A stretch of 43,233 nucleotides of DNA from Verrucomicrobiota bacterium (lineage in GTDB: Bacteria; Verrucomicrobiota; Verrucomicrobiia; Verrucomicrobiales; Verrucomicrobiaceae), in NCBI GenBank assembly GCA_026397715.1, contig JAPLUN010000241.1:1-43233 (forward strand), read 5' to 3'. This document shows positions 1 to 7,172 of the stretch, one piece after another. Within the stretch, counting starts at the first letter, position 1. Each line of letters begins with the position of its first letter. The notes below the pieces were generated by a model, which saw only the letters and a list, made by a program, of their open reading frames with translations, was not told the origin of the DNA and did no database searches. The position numbers and the translations under genes are program-made.

Positions 1-367
1 TGAGCTCGCCATACGACAGCCTGAAATCGACCGCGTGACCCAGGCGCAGGCACACTGGCTGGCTATGGAGGGTGCCATCAATCCTGATCTGTATCCCGTG
101 GAGTTGTTTCATCAGATCGTCTCACTGCTGCCGGAGGAAGGCATTCGTCTGAAGGAGTTTCAGATGGAAAATGGCAAAATCATTGTCAGCGGCGAGGCAA
201 CAACGGTTCAACATGCTCTCGGGTTCAAGGGACGTCTGTCTGAATGCAGCGCGCTGCAGCATTATGCATGGAAATTACCGCAACCCTCGATTCGTGAGGA
301 CAATCGTGCGGAGTTTCGTGCTGAAGGAACACTCAATGCAGGAGGTGCTGTCCATGAAGGCCAGTGA
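1..367 (+). CDS. PilN/GspL-like secretion or pilus assembly protein, C-terminal end (partial)
   Basis: The reading frame is open from base 2, so the gene begins before the window and only about 121 C-terminal residues are seen. The visible part contains VELFHQIVSLLPEEG followed by a short beta-rich segment (KIIVSGEA). This resembles the periplasmic ferredoxin-like domain of PilN/GspL inner-membrane platform proteins, which line up the assembly ATPase with the secretin. The stop overlaps the start of the next gene by 14 bases, and a secretin gene follows, so the three form one operon. The assignment comes mainly from gene order and weak pattern similarity. PilN and GspL cannot be told apart here. 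Confidence 0.6.
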   Translation, partial: ELAIRQPEIDRVTQAQAHWLAMEGAINPDLYPVELFHQIVSLLPEEGIRLKEFQMENGKIIVSGEATTVQHALGFKGRLSECSALQHYAWKLPQPSIREDNRAEFRAEGTLNAGGAVHEGQ

Positions 368-890
368 GCGGCGGCTGATTATGATTCTGGTGGTGTTGGC
401 CGCCGTGTGTGGAGGAGTCGTTCTCTCTAAGTATCTGCTGCGTCTGCAGCATGGCATTGAGCGCCGTGAGCAGACGCTGGAACTTCGGCAGATGGAGGCG
501 CAGGCGCTGCTGGCTGAGACGGATCTGTGGCAGCAACGCCTCGAATGGCTGCAAATCTCGCAACCTCCTATGACCAGTGAAAATGAGGCCAGCCAGGAAC
601 TGCTGGAAGGCCTGCTAACCTCAGCGACGGCGCAGGGACTCGTGGTACAGAAGAAGCAGCTGCATGAGCCGGTAAGTGAGAAGTTTTACCGCGAGGTAGG
701 TGTGACGCTGACTGTGAAAGGCGGGCTGCCTGCGGTGTTTCGCTGGATGCATCAGATCCTTTCCCCCGAATCCTTCTGCGTGGTGACCGAGCTCAAGGTG
801 GTGCCTGACAGCGCGGATCCTGCCACTGTGGTTGCCACCATCCACTTCAGCCGCCTGCATGCGCCGGCCATGGCCGAGTCTTCCAGATGA
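354..890 (+). CDS. PilO/GspM-like inner-membrane platform protein
   Basis: A protein of 178 residues. It has one N-terminal membrane segment (about residues 9-27), then a coiled-coil stretch rich in Glu, Gln and Leu (about 30-65), then a small periplasmic domain ending in beta strands. This is the plan of PilO/GspM proteins, which pair with PilN/GspL in type IV pilus or type II secretion machines. The start at 354 is chosen because GGAGG lies eight bases upstream (341-345) and the membrane segment follows at once. It overlaps the upstream gene by 14 bases and precedes the secretin by 18 bases. The subfamily is uncertain because the sequence is weakly conserved. Confidence 0.62.
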   Translation: MKASERRLIMILVVLAAVCGGVVLSKYLLRLQHGIERREQTLELRQMEAQALLAETDLWQQRLEWLQISQPPMTSENEASQELLEGLLTSATAQGLVVQKKQLHEPVSEKFYREVGVTLTVKGGLPAVFRWMHQILSPESFCVVTELKVVPDSADPATVVATIHFSRLHAPAMAESSR

Positions 891-908
891 TCCGACCAAC
901 CTAAATTT

Positions 909-2978
909 ATGAACTCATACGCACAGACATTTCTATTCCTCGTGCTGCTTTCTTTTGCCAGTTTGCAGGCGCAGATTCCGAACCGGCCTGCGGCTCGCTC
1001 TATTCTTCCACCGCCTGCAGTTCCCAGCACTTCCGTTCCATCAACTTCTGGCGGTAATTTGATCAGCTTCACGGCGACGCCGGTGGCGGAGGTGCTGGCT
1101 GAGTACTTTCGTGTCACGGGGCGCAAGGTGCTGCGTGATCGTGGGATGGAGAATGCGGTGGTGACGATCGATGTGCCCGGAGAATTCAGCGATGAGGAGT
1201 ATCGTTCGATCATCGAGAAAGGGCTGCTGATGCACGGCTATGCACTGGTGCCGAGTGGTGGGAATTTGTTCAAGCTGGTGGCCACGGAGGGCGGTGGGAG
1301 CCTGCCGTCTGCGCAGAACGTGCCGATGATTCTGCGGGCCGAAGATCTGCCGGATGCGGATCAGGTGGTGACGCATGTGCTGCAGCTCAATCATTTGAGT
1401 GCGGAGGATGCCAGCACGGCGTTTCAGACGATCATTCCACTGCATCCGTATGGCCGGATTCTTGCCGTGCCCAATTCTCAGTCGCTGGTGATCACAGAAG
1501 CTTCGCAGACCATTCGCGCCTACATCGAACTTGCACAGCAGGTGGACCAGCCGCCGATGGCGACTGTGCAGAAAACGATCCGTATTGAGCGCGCGGAGGC
1601 GCAGGAAGTGATCGAGCAGCTTGAGACACTGCTCGGTCTGGACAAGTCCTCTTCATCAAGCCGTTCATCCACTGGAGGCGGGATGGGCGGCACAGGCAGT
1701 CCAGGGGCACCGGCGTCCGCCACCGCCTCCTTGGCAAATTCTGCGCTGACTGCGGGCCGCCCCTTGATGCAGGTGGTTTCCAGAACCAACAGCATTGTGG
1801 TGGTTGCGCGCCCGCTGGACATGCAAAAAATCGAAGCATTGGTGCGTGAGCTGGATGCCGAAACGTCGGTCAGCCGCTACTTTTCGCGCAAGCTGAACTA
1901 TCTTGATCTTTCTGTGTTCCTCGGCATCGCGGAAAAGGCGCTGATGCGGCATGATCCCAAGCAGGTGGGCAGCAGTCTGGAATCGCAGCAAAAGGCGCAG
2001 TCATCAGCTTCAGCGCAGCCGGTCAGCACTTCCCAGCCGTTTGGTTCCGGCTCCTCCTTGGGGTCCGGACTCAATGGGGGGAGCGGCGGAGGTGGTTCCG
2101 GAATGTCTGGCGGAGGAGCCTCGGGGCAGGGATTCGGCAGCGGTAGCGCCGCCCCGGATTTGCAGATCACCAAGAAGCCCATCAGCATTTTCATTGCGAA
2201 CACGCTTGTCATCGCTGATCCGGCCAGTTCGAAATTCTTTGCCAGCGGACCTCCAGATCAGATCAAGGCTTTGGAGGATCTTGCAGATGAACTCGATGTA
2301 CGCCCGCGTCAGATTTTGCTTTCCGCGATCATCGGTGAATTCACGCTGAGCGATAACTTTAATTTTGGTCTCGACTGGATTCAAACGCTCAAAAAGGTGG
2401 GCGATGACGGGCTGGTGGGCGGCGTGCTGAATACGCAGGGAACGGCCTTTGCGAATCCTTCCAATTTGAAGGACATCGCGGGGTTTCTGGCGGCGGGAGG
2501 GCCTGCGGGGATCGGGGGGCTGACGGCCTATGGGCAGATCAACAAGAACCTCAATATCTTCCTGCAGACGCTGGAGAGCACAAAGCGCTTTCATGTGCTG
2601 CAGAAGCCCACGCTGACCACGCTGAATCACCAGCCTGCGCGGATCTACATCGGCCAGCAGGTGGCGATCGCGGGGCAGAGCTATACGAGCGGGGTGGTGG
2701 GCGGAGGGTTTACCTCAACCACGCAGTACATTCCGGTGAGACTGCAACTGGACATTACGCCGCACATTTTCAACGACGCGGAAGTGATGCTGGAATTCAA
2801 GCAGCAGAACAATGACATCTCCAGCTATACGACGATCAGTGGCAACCAGGTGCCGAACATCTCGGAGCAGGGAATGTCGAACAGTTTGATCGTGGCGGAT
2901 CGTGCGACGGCGATTTGTTCAGCCGCGCATCCTGGAGGACAGCACGGCGCACATGCTGGAGCAGGCGAAGTTTGGTGA
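909..2978 (+). CDS. Secretin (GspD/PilQ family), disrupted near its C-terminus
   Basis: An outer-membrane secretin, the gated channel of a type II secretion or type IV pilus machine. It has an N-terminal signal peptide (to about residue 21) and then N-domains (about residues 45-315). Within these, two Gly/Ser-rich linkers lie near 255-275 and 370-415. The secretin domain begins near residue 460 (RPRQILLSAIIGEFTLSDN) and includes VLQKPTLTTLNHQPARI and VRLQLDITPHI. After SNSLIVADRATAI (about 2914) the frame runs into unrelated sequence and stops at 2978. The usual closing segment with the VPLL-DIP-LG-LF signature is missing. Sequence that looks like the natural protein end continues in another frame. 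The start lies 18 bases after the PilO-like gene, with no clear ribosome site. As written, the product should not form a normal secretin barrel. Confidence 0.85.
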   Translation: MNSYAQTFLFLVLLSFASLQAQIPNRPAARSILPPPAVPSTSVPSTSGGNLISFTATPVAEVLAEYFRVTGRKVLRDRGMENAVVTIDVPGEFSDEEYRSIIEKGLLMHGYALVPSGGNLFKLVATEGGGSLPSAQNVPMILRAEDLPDADQVVTHVLQLNHLSAEDASTAFQTIIPLHPYGRILAVPNSQSLVITEASQTIRAYIELAQQVDQPPMATVQKTIRIERAEAQEVIEQLETLLGLDKSSSSSRSSTGGGMGGTGSPGAPASATASLANSALTAGRPLMQVVSRTNSIVVVARPLDMQKIEALVRELDAETSVSRYFSRKLNYLDLSVFLGIAEKALMRHDPKQVGSSLESQQKAQSSASAQPVSTSQPFGSGSSLGSGLNGGSGGGGSGMSGGGASGQGFGSGSAAPDLQITKKPISIFIANTLVIADPASSKFFASGPPDQIKALEDLADELDVRPRQILLSAIIGEFTLSDNFNFGLDWIQTLKKVGDDGLVGGVLNTQGTAFANPSNLKDIAGFLAAGGPAGIGGLTAYGQINKNLNIFLQTLESTKRFHVLQKPTLTTLNHQPARIYIGQQVAIAGQSYTSGVVGGGFTSTTQYIPVRLQLDITPHIFNDAEVMLEFKQQNNDISSYTTISGNQVPNISEQGMSNSLIVADRATAICSAAHPGGQHGAHAGAGEVW

Positions 2979-3168
2979 CTACAGCGCGAACTTTGATGAG
3001 GCGGCGGGTTTTGCGGGTATGCCAGAAACGATTGTACCGCGTGCGATCCCGGCGGTGGAAGACAAGCCTAACGCACTGCTGCCGCCGCCGGAGGCTGGGG
3101 AAGTGGAGCCGAAGAAGGGGCTGCTCGACAAGATGAAGGGGTGGTTCAAAAGTTCGAGCTCCGAATGA
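2914..3168 (+). pseudogene. Out-of-frame C-terminal remnant of the secretin gene
   Basis: This segment reads FVQPRILEDSTAHMLEQ and continues to a Lys/Ser-rich end. It lies in a different frame from the secretin upstream and overlaps it by 65 bases. In secretins, a stretch such as ELLIFVQPRIL directly follows the conserved barrel segment, so this looks like the true end of the protein. The bases between VADRATAI and FVQPRIL seem to be deleted, by a length that is not a multiple of three. An independent small gene starting at 2902 is possible but unlikely, because its first residues fall inside the secretin code. Confidence 0.6.
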
Positions 3169-3263
3169 TGGGTCGGGACTGATGGATTTGGCGATTGTTT
3201 CCGCCGGCGTAATTCAACCGGGTGCCGTCAAAAGACTTGGCCTCCTGTGCGTTTTGAGGTGTA

Positions 3264-5138
3264 ATGCCAAGCATGAGCCAGATCGCAACCCATAACCCGG
3301 CCTTTGCCCTCGTGGCACAGCGTGTCCAGGTGTGGGTGGCGCTGAGGCGCTGGCTTGCGGTGCTGCGCATGACGCTGATTCCGGCCTCGCTGGTACTGGT
3401 GCTCCTGATGCTGGCTGCGTTGCGTGGTTCGGGCGCGGTGGTCTCCCCATGGCTTGGGCTTGTCGTGTGGCTGGCGGGCTGTCTTGGCTATGTGTGGTGG
3501 CAGCGTCCCGGTGAATTTAGCGCGCTGGCCTTGTGGGATCAGGCTGCGGGGCGCCGTGAAGCCTTTGCCTCCGCCTGGTGGTTTGAGAAGCACGCCGAAA
3601 AAGGTGAGACGGCGCGTGCGCACATCGACGCACAGCGTGAAGTGTTGGCGCAGGCATGGCCTGCATCATTGAAACGAGACCTGCCCTTGCGGCCGGACCG
3701 CTGGCTTGCCTTGCCGCTGCTCATTGCCATTCTCGGCAGCTTCATCAGCATCATCACGGCTCCGCCATCCGAAGTGGTTGTTATGGATCAGGACATGACG
3801 CGCAAGGCTGCTGAAGAGGCGAAGAAACTGGCACAGACCGACTGGGAAAAGAAAAAGCTGGCGGGGCTCAAGGAGGAGGAATCCAAGCAGGTGGAAGACT
3901 TGAAGCAGAAGCTTCAAAAAACCGCCTCAGATCTCGCCCAGGCAGGAGGCAAGGACGCACGTGATGTGCTTGCCGAGTTGGAAAAGCGTGCGCGTGAGGC
4001 GGAGAAACTCGCGGAGGAACTGGGCAACGGCAAGGAACCCTGGGCCTCCGAAAAACTTATCGATGCCTTGCGCCAGCATGCCGACACGGCGGACCTTGGC
4101 GATGCCGTGGCCGCGAAGAATGCCCAAGCTGCATCGCAGGCCGCTGAGGCGCTCGCCAGCCAGCTCAAATCACCCCAGCTCGGTGCGGAAGCGAAGGAGC
4201 GCATGAACGAAACGCTCAAGGATGCGCAGCTGCAGTCGGACCAAGCGGATCGCAAACGCGCCGTGGGCCAGAACGTTCTCGCGGCGGGAGATCAGATGCA
4301 GCAGGGCAAAGCGGCCGGTGCAGGCGAAGAATTTCAAAAGCTCGCCGACAAGCTGCGCGACCTCGCGCTGCGTGAGCAGTCGCGCAAGGAACTGCAGCAG
4401 CTCGCCCAGCATTTGCGTGATTCTGGCAGCAACATCGCCGGACAGCAGGACAGCAGCAATGGGGCGATGCAGCAGATGAGTCAGGCGGGGCAGGGGGAGT
4501 CCTCCCAGCAGCAGGGGCAGCAGAGTGCGCCGCAGACAGGACAGGCGCAGAATGGACAGCAGATGCTCAATCCACCAGGCATGGGCCAAGCCGGGCAGCA
4601 AAATCAAATGCAGCAGCCTCAGGATGGACAGGGGCAGGGGCAGCAACAGCCGCCCATGATGAGCATGGGCCAGGGGCAGCCGGGACAAGCTGGCAAGCAG
4701 GGCCAGCCCAGCGGTGGCCAGCCGATGCTGCTGGCCCCCATTCCTGGCGGGGGCAAGCCGGATGACAAGCCCCCTACGATTATCATCTCCGGGGAAGGCG
4801 CGCCGCCTGATCCCAATGGCCCCATGCTGAGCATGCCCGGCAATGGTCTGCCCCCCGGTAAAGGTAAAGCCGATCTCAACAACACGCCTACAGCCAAGCA
4901 GACCACCGACAATCAAAGCGTGGTCCGGGCCCAGCAGAACAGCGAGGGCCAGAGCACCGTACGCAGTGTCGAAGGTGGTGCGCGCAACGAGCAGTCCACC
5001 CGCATCTCCACGCAGACCGCGCTTGATGCGATTCAAGCCGAAGAAGCCGCTCTCGATGAAGCTGCCCTGCCACCCGCCCGTCGTGAGCAGGTGCGCCGCT
5101 ACTTCAACGAATTGCGGAAGCGGTTTGAGGGGAAGTAA
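3264..5138 (+). CDS. Membrane protein with coiled coil and Gln/Gly/Pro-rich tail
   Basis: A protein of 624 residues with two membrane segments near residues 33-75 and a third near 147-166. A long charged coiled coil (about 175-395, rich in Lys, Glu, Ala and Gln) follows. Next comes a low-complexity stretch dominated by Gln, Gly, Pro and Met (about 395-560) and a helical end. The layout (paired N-terminal helices, soluble stretch, third helix, long helical region, Q/G-rich tail) recalls DUF4175-type membrane proteins, but I do not recognise it firmly. The start at 3264 is the first ATG; a second ATG at 3273 is better spaced from GAGGTG (3256-3261) and may be the real one. Function unknown. Confidence 0.75.
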   Translation: MPSMSQIATHNPAFALVAQRVQVWVALRRWLAVLRMTLIPASLVLVLLMLAALRGSGAVVSPWLGLVVWLAGCLGYVWWQRPGEFSALALWDQAAGRREAFASAWWFEKHAEKGETARAHIDAQREVLAQAWPASLKRDLPLRPDRWLALPLLIAILGSFISIITAPPSEVVVMDQDMTRKAAEEAKKLAQTDWEKKKLAGLKEEESKQVEDLKQKLQKTASDLAQAGGKDARDVLAELEKRAREAEKLAEELGNGKEPWASEKLIDALRQHADTADLGDAVAAKNAQAASQAAEALASQLKSPQLGAEAKERMNETLKDAQLQSDQADRKRAVGQNVLAAGDQMQQGKAAGAGEEFQKLADKLRDLALREQSRKELQQLAQHLRDSGSNIAGQQDSSNGAMQQMSQAGQGESSQQQGQQSAPQTGQAQNGQQMLNPPGMGQAGQQNQMQQPQDGQGQGQQQPPMMSMGQGQPGQAGKQGQPSGGQPMLLAPIPGGGKPDDKPPTIIISGEGAPPDPNGPMLSMPGNGLPPGKGKADLNNTPTAKQTTDNQSVVRAQQNSEGQSTVRSVEGGARNEQSTRISTQTALDAIQAEEAALDEAALPPARREQVRRYFNELRKRFEGK

Positions 5139-5155
5139 GGGGCAGAACCCAGTTT

Positions 5156-5590
5156 ATGCAGGCGGTCTTGAACTCGACAAAAGTGCTGGCCTTTTCATGG
5201 ACAGACGGCGTGAACTTCCTCCTTGTGGTTGCTGGCAGCATTCTCACATTATATGCGTTTGCCGCGATATGCTTTTTGTTTATCCGCTTTGGCCGAAGCG
5301 AAACGGCAGAGCGGCAGCGGCATTTTTTGGAGAAGTTTTGCTTCTTCTTCACCTTCCGCCCTTTCAGCCAGGCCAAAACAGAAGTGACGCTGCAGACGAC
5401 TCGTGAAGCTGGGCGGCGAGGTTGGAGCATGGTGGTCATGGCATGCGTCTCGTTGAACCACGGGATGACTTTCTACAACCTCTTGGCAAGCATTGGAATT
5501 TTATATTTTGGCGGATTAACGCTCGCCTACGCTTGGTACGGGCAGCGCTGCCTCAGGATGCTGGGATTGGAGGCTTTCGTTAAGGATTGA
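5156..5590 (+). CDS. Small hypothetical membrane protein
   Basis: A protein of 144 residues starting 17 bases after the preceding stop on the same strand. It has a hydrophobic segment at about residues 20-43, a basic and aromatic loop, and one or two more hydrophobic segments at about 92-130. I recognise no family. The base composition is lower in GC than its neighbours and no ribosome site is well placed (AAGGGG lies about 14 bases upstream). The gene could be a recent acquisition or, less likely, spurious. The clean membrane-segment pattern argues that it is real. Confidence 0.5.
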   Translation: MQAVLNSTKVLAFSWTDGVNFLLVVAGSILTLYAFAAICFLFIRFGRSETAERQRHFLEKFCFFFTFRPFSQAKTEVTLQTTREAGRRGWSMVVMACVSLNHGMTFYNLLASIGILYFGGLTLAYAWYGQRCLRMLGLEAFVKD

Positions 5591-5654
5591 GTATAGATTG
5601 TTACTCAAAAAGCCGTCACTCACATCGCCCGGAGCTGACGCATGAACTAAAAAT

Positions 5655-7067
5655 TCACGGTACGTGCCGCTTCGCTTTCGAGCCGCCGCCTTTCCAGATG
5701 TCGTACTTTGGGTCGGCATAGCGGTTGAAGAAAGCATCCAGCTGCTTGGCCAGGTCTGCTCTGATCTCTTCCGTGCCGGGCTGGCCGTATTGGTTGAAGC
5801 GTTCCTGCGGGTCGGTCTGCATGTCGTAGAGTTCATAGGGGTCGGAGGGAAAGCGGGCGACGAATTTCCAGCGGGTGGTGCGGATGGCGCGCGTGGTTTC
5901 CATTTCGTAAAAGACGGTGTTGTCCCAATTCGTGAGGGGCTGACCGCGCAGGGCAGGGGAGAAGTCGCGACCGGGGGACTTCGGCTGTTGCGGCATTTTG
6001 TCGCCCAAGCCGAGCTGGGTGAGCACGCTGGGCATGAAGTCGTAGTTGCTCACGAGGGCATCGCAGGTCTGGTCGGCCGGGATGGTGCCGGGCTTGCGGA
6101 AGATGAGCGGGATCTGCATCATGAGCTCATGCGCACCGATGGGTCGGAAGTGATCGCCCATGCCCCACATGCCGTTTTGGCCGCCCATCCAGCCCTGATC
6201 GCTGGCATAGACCACAAGCGTGTTGTCCTCCAAGCCGTTCGTCTTCAGCGCGGCCATGATCTCGCCCACGCCATCATCCACACCGCTCACCTCGCTGGCC
6301 ATACGGCGGCGAGCGGCATCGGTGTTGTGAAAGGCTTTGTTGTCATGCTGCCAGGGGTGCATCGCATCGCGCGGGAAAGAGTGCAGAGACTTGTCAGCAT
6401 AGTAGGCTGCATGCCGGTTTTTGGACTCATTGAGCATGAGCTTGCCGAGTGAGTAGGGGCCGTTGTAGGCGAGGTAGAGGAAGAAGGGCCGGTCCTTGTT
6501 TGCGGCGATGAACTCCACGCCTTTGCGCGTCCAGAAGTCCGTGGTGTAGCCGGGTTCCACGCGGAGCTGGCCGTTTTCGATGACCTTTTGGTCGTAGAAC
6601 TCCATGGTGCTGCCATCGGGTTTGGTGGTCCAGGTGGTGAAGCCCTCGCTTGGCGTCATGTTTGCGCCGAGGTGCCATTTGCCGCTGAGGCCGCAGGTGT
6701 AGCCCGCACCCCGCAGCACCTCGCCCAGTGATGTGAATTCCTGCAGCGTATTGTAGGCCTCCGGCCCCATCATGAACTTGGGGTCGAGGAAGGAATGCAG
6801 GCCGTGCTGGGAAGGGATCAGCCCCGTCAGAAACGTCGCCCGCGTGGGCGAGCAGACCGGATTGCTGCTCAGCGCATGGGTGAAACGGATGCCCTCCGCC
6901 GCAAGCCGGTCGATGTTCGGCGTACGGATGTCAGGATTTCCGTAGCAGCCCAGCGTCCAAGCCCCTTGGTTATCGGTCAGGATGAAGACGAGATTGGGAG
7001 GGCGCGGCGCGGCGGAGGCGGAGGCCAGACAGACAAGCCCAAGGGCGAGAAAACAGAGGGGCTTCAT
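5655..7067 (-). CDS. Secreted sulfatase (type I, formylglycine-dependent)
   Basis: A hydrolase of sulfate esters of 470 residues, exported by an N-terminal signal peptide (cut near ASA-A, residue 19). The activation motif CSPTR (Cys72 to Arg76) matches C-x-P-x-R, in which Cys is converted to formylglycine by a maturation enzyme not present in this window. Metal-site sequence appears at LTDNQG (Asp32), where the usual second Asp is Asn. SGKWHLG supplies the conserved Lys and His, and a later ASDQG segment is present. Such sulfatases in Verrucomicrobia act on sulfated polysaccharides; the substrate cannot be told. Start 7067 is an ATG followed directly by the signal peptide; the in-frame TTG at 7085 is less likely. 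It diverges from the M48-like gene at 7173. Confidence 0.92.
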   Translation of the reverse strand: MKPLCFLALGLVCLASASAAPRPPNLVFILTDNQGAWTLGCYGNPDIRTPNIDRLAAEGIRFTHALSSNPVCSPTRATFLTGLIPSQHGLHSFLDPKFMMGPEAYNTLQEFTSLGEVLRGAGYTCGLSGKWHLGANMTPSEGFTTWTTKPDGSTMEFYDQKVIENGQLRVEPGYTTDFWTRKGVEFIAANKDRPFFLYLAYNGPYSLGKLMLNESKNRHAAYYADKSLHSFPRDAMHPWQHDNKAFHNTDAARRRMASEVSGVDDGVGEIMAALKTNGLEDNTLVVYASDQGWMGGQNGMWGMGDHFRPIGAHELMMQIPLIFRKPGTIPADQTCDALVSNYDFMPSVLTQLGLGDKMPQQPKSPGRDFSPALRGQPLTNWDNTVFYEMETTRAIRTTRWKFVARFPSDPYELYDMQTDPQERFNQYGQPGTEEIRADLAKQLDAFFNRYADPKYDIWKGGGSKAKRHVP

Positions 7068-7101
7068 GGCAGGAAAACGGTCCAAAATTGGTGAACCTGT
7101 C

Positions 7102-7129
7102 TTTAGGGTAATTCTAAAGCACCCCTAAA
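7102..7129. promoter_or_regulatory. Inverted repeat in the divergent promoter region
   Basis: TTTAGGG (7102-7108) and CCCTAAA (7123-7129) form perfect 7-base arms around a 14-base centre, inside the AT-rich 105-base gap between the divergent genes at 7067 and 7173. The position suits an operator for one or both genes. An AT-rich TATTAA at 7155-7160 and a strong AGGGGG ribosome site at 7161-7166 precede the right-hand gene. No regulator is identified, and short repeats like this can arise by chance. Confidence 0.35.
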
Positions 7130-7172
7130 CACCAATAATTAACTAGAATTGCCATATTAAAGGGGGTTTATT

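Noticed and set aside
4390..4800. CAG/GGGC-rich tract read at first as a DNA-level tandem repeat
   Set aside because: Units are irregular and follow the reading frame; it is explained by the Gln/Gly/Pro-rich protein tail.
5596..5625. Possible terminator GAGTA...TACTC followed by A run
   Set aside because: Five-base stem only, with A rather than T after it on the plus strand and no T run on the minus strand in the correct place.
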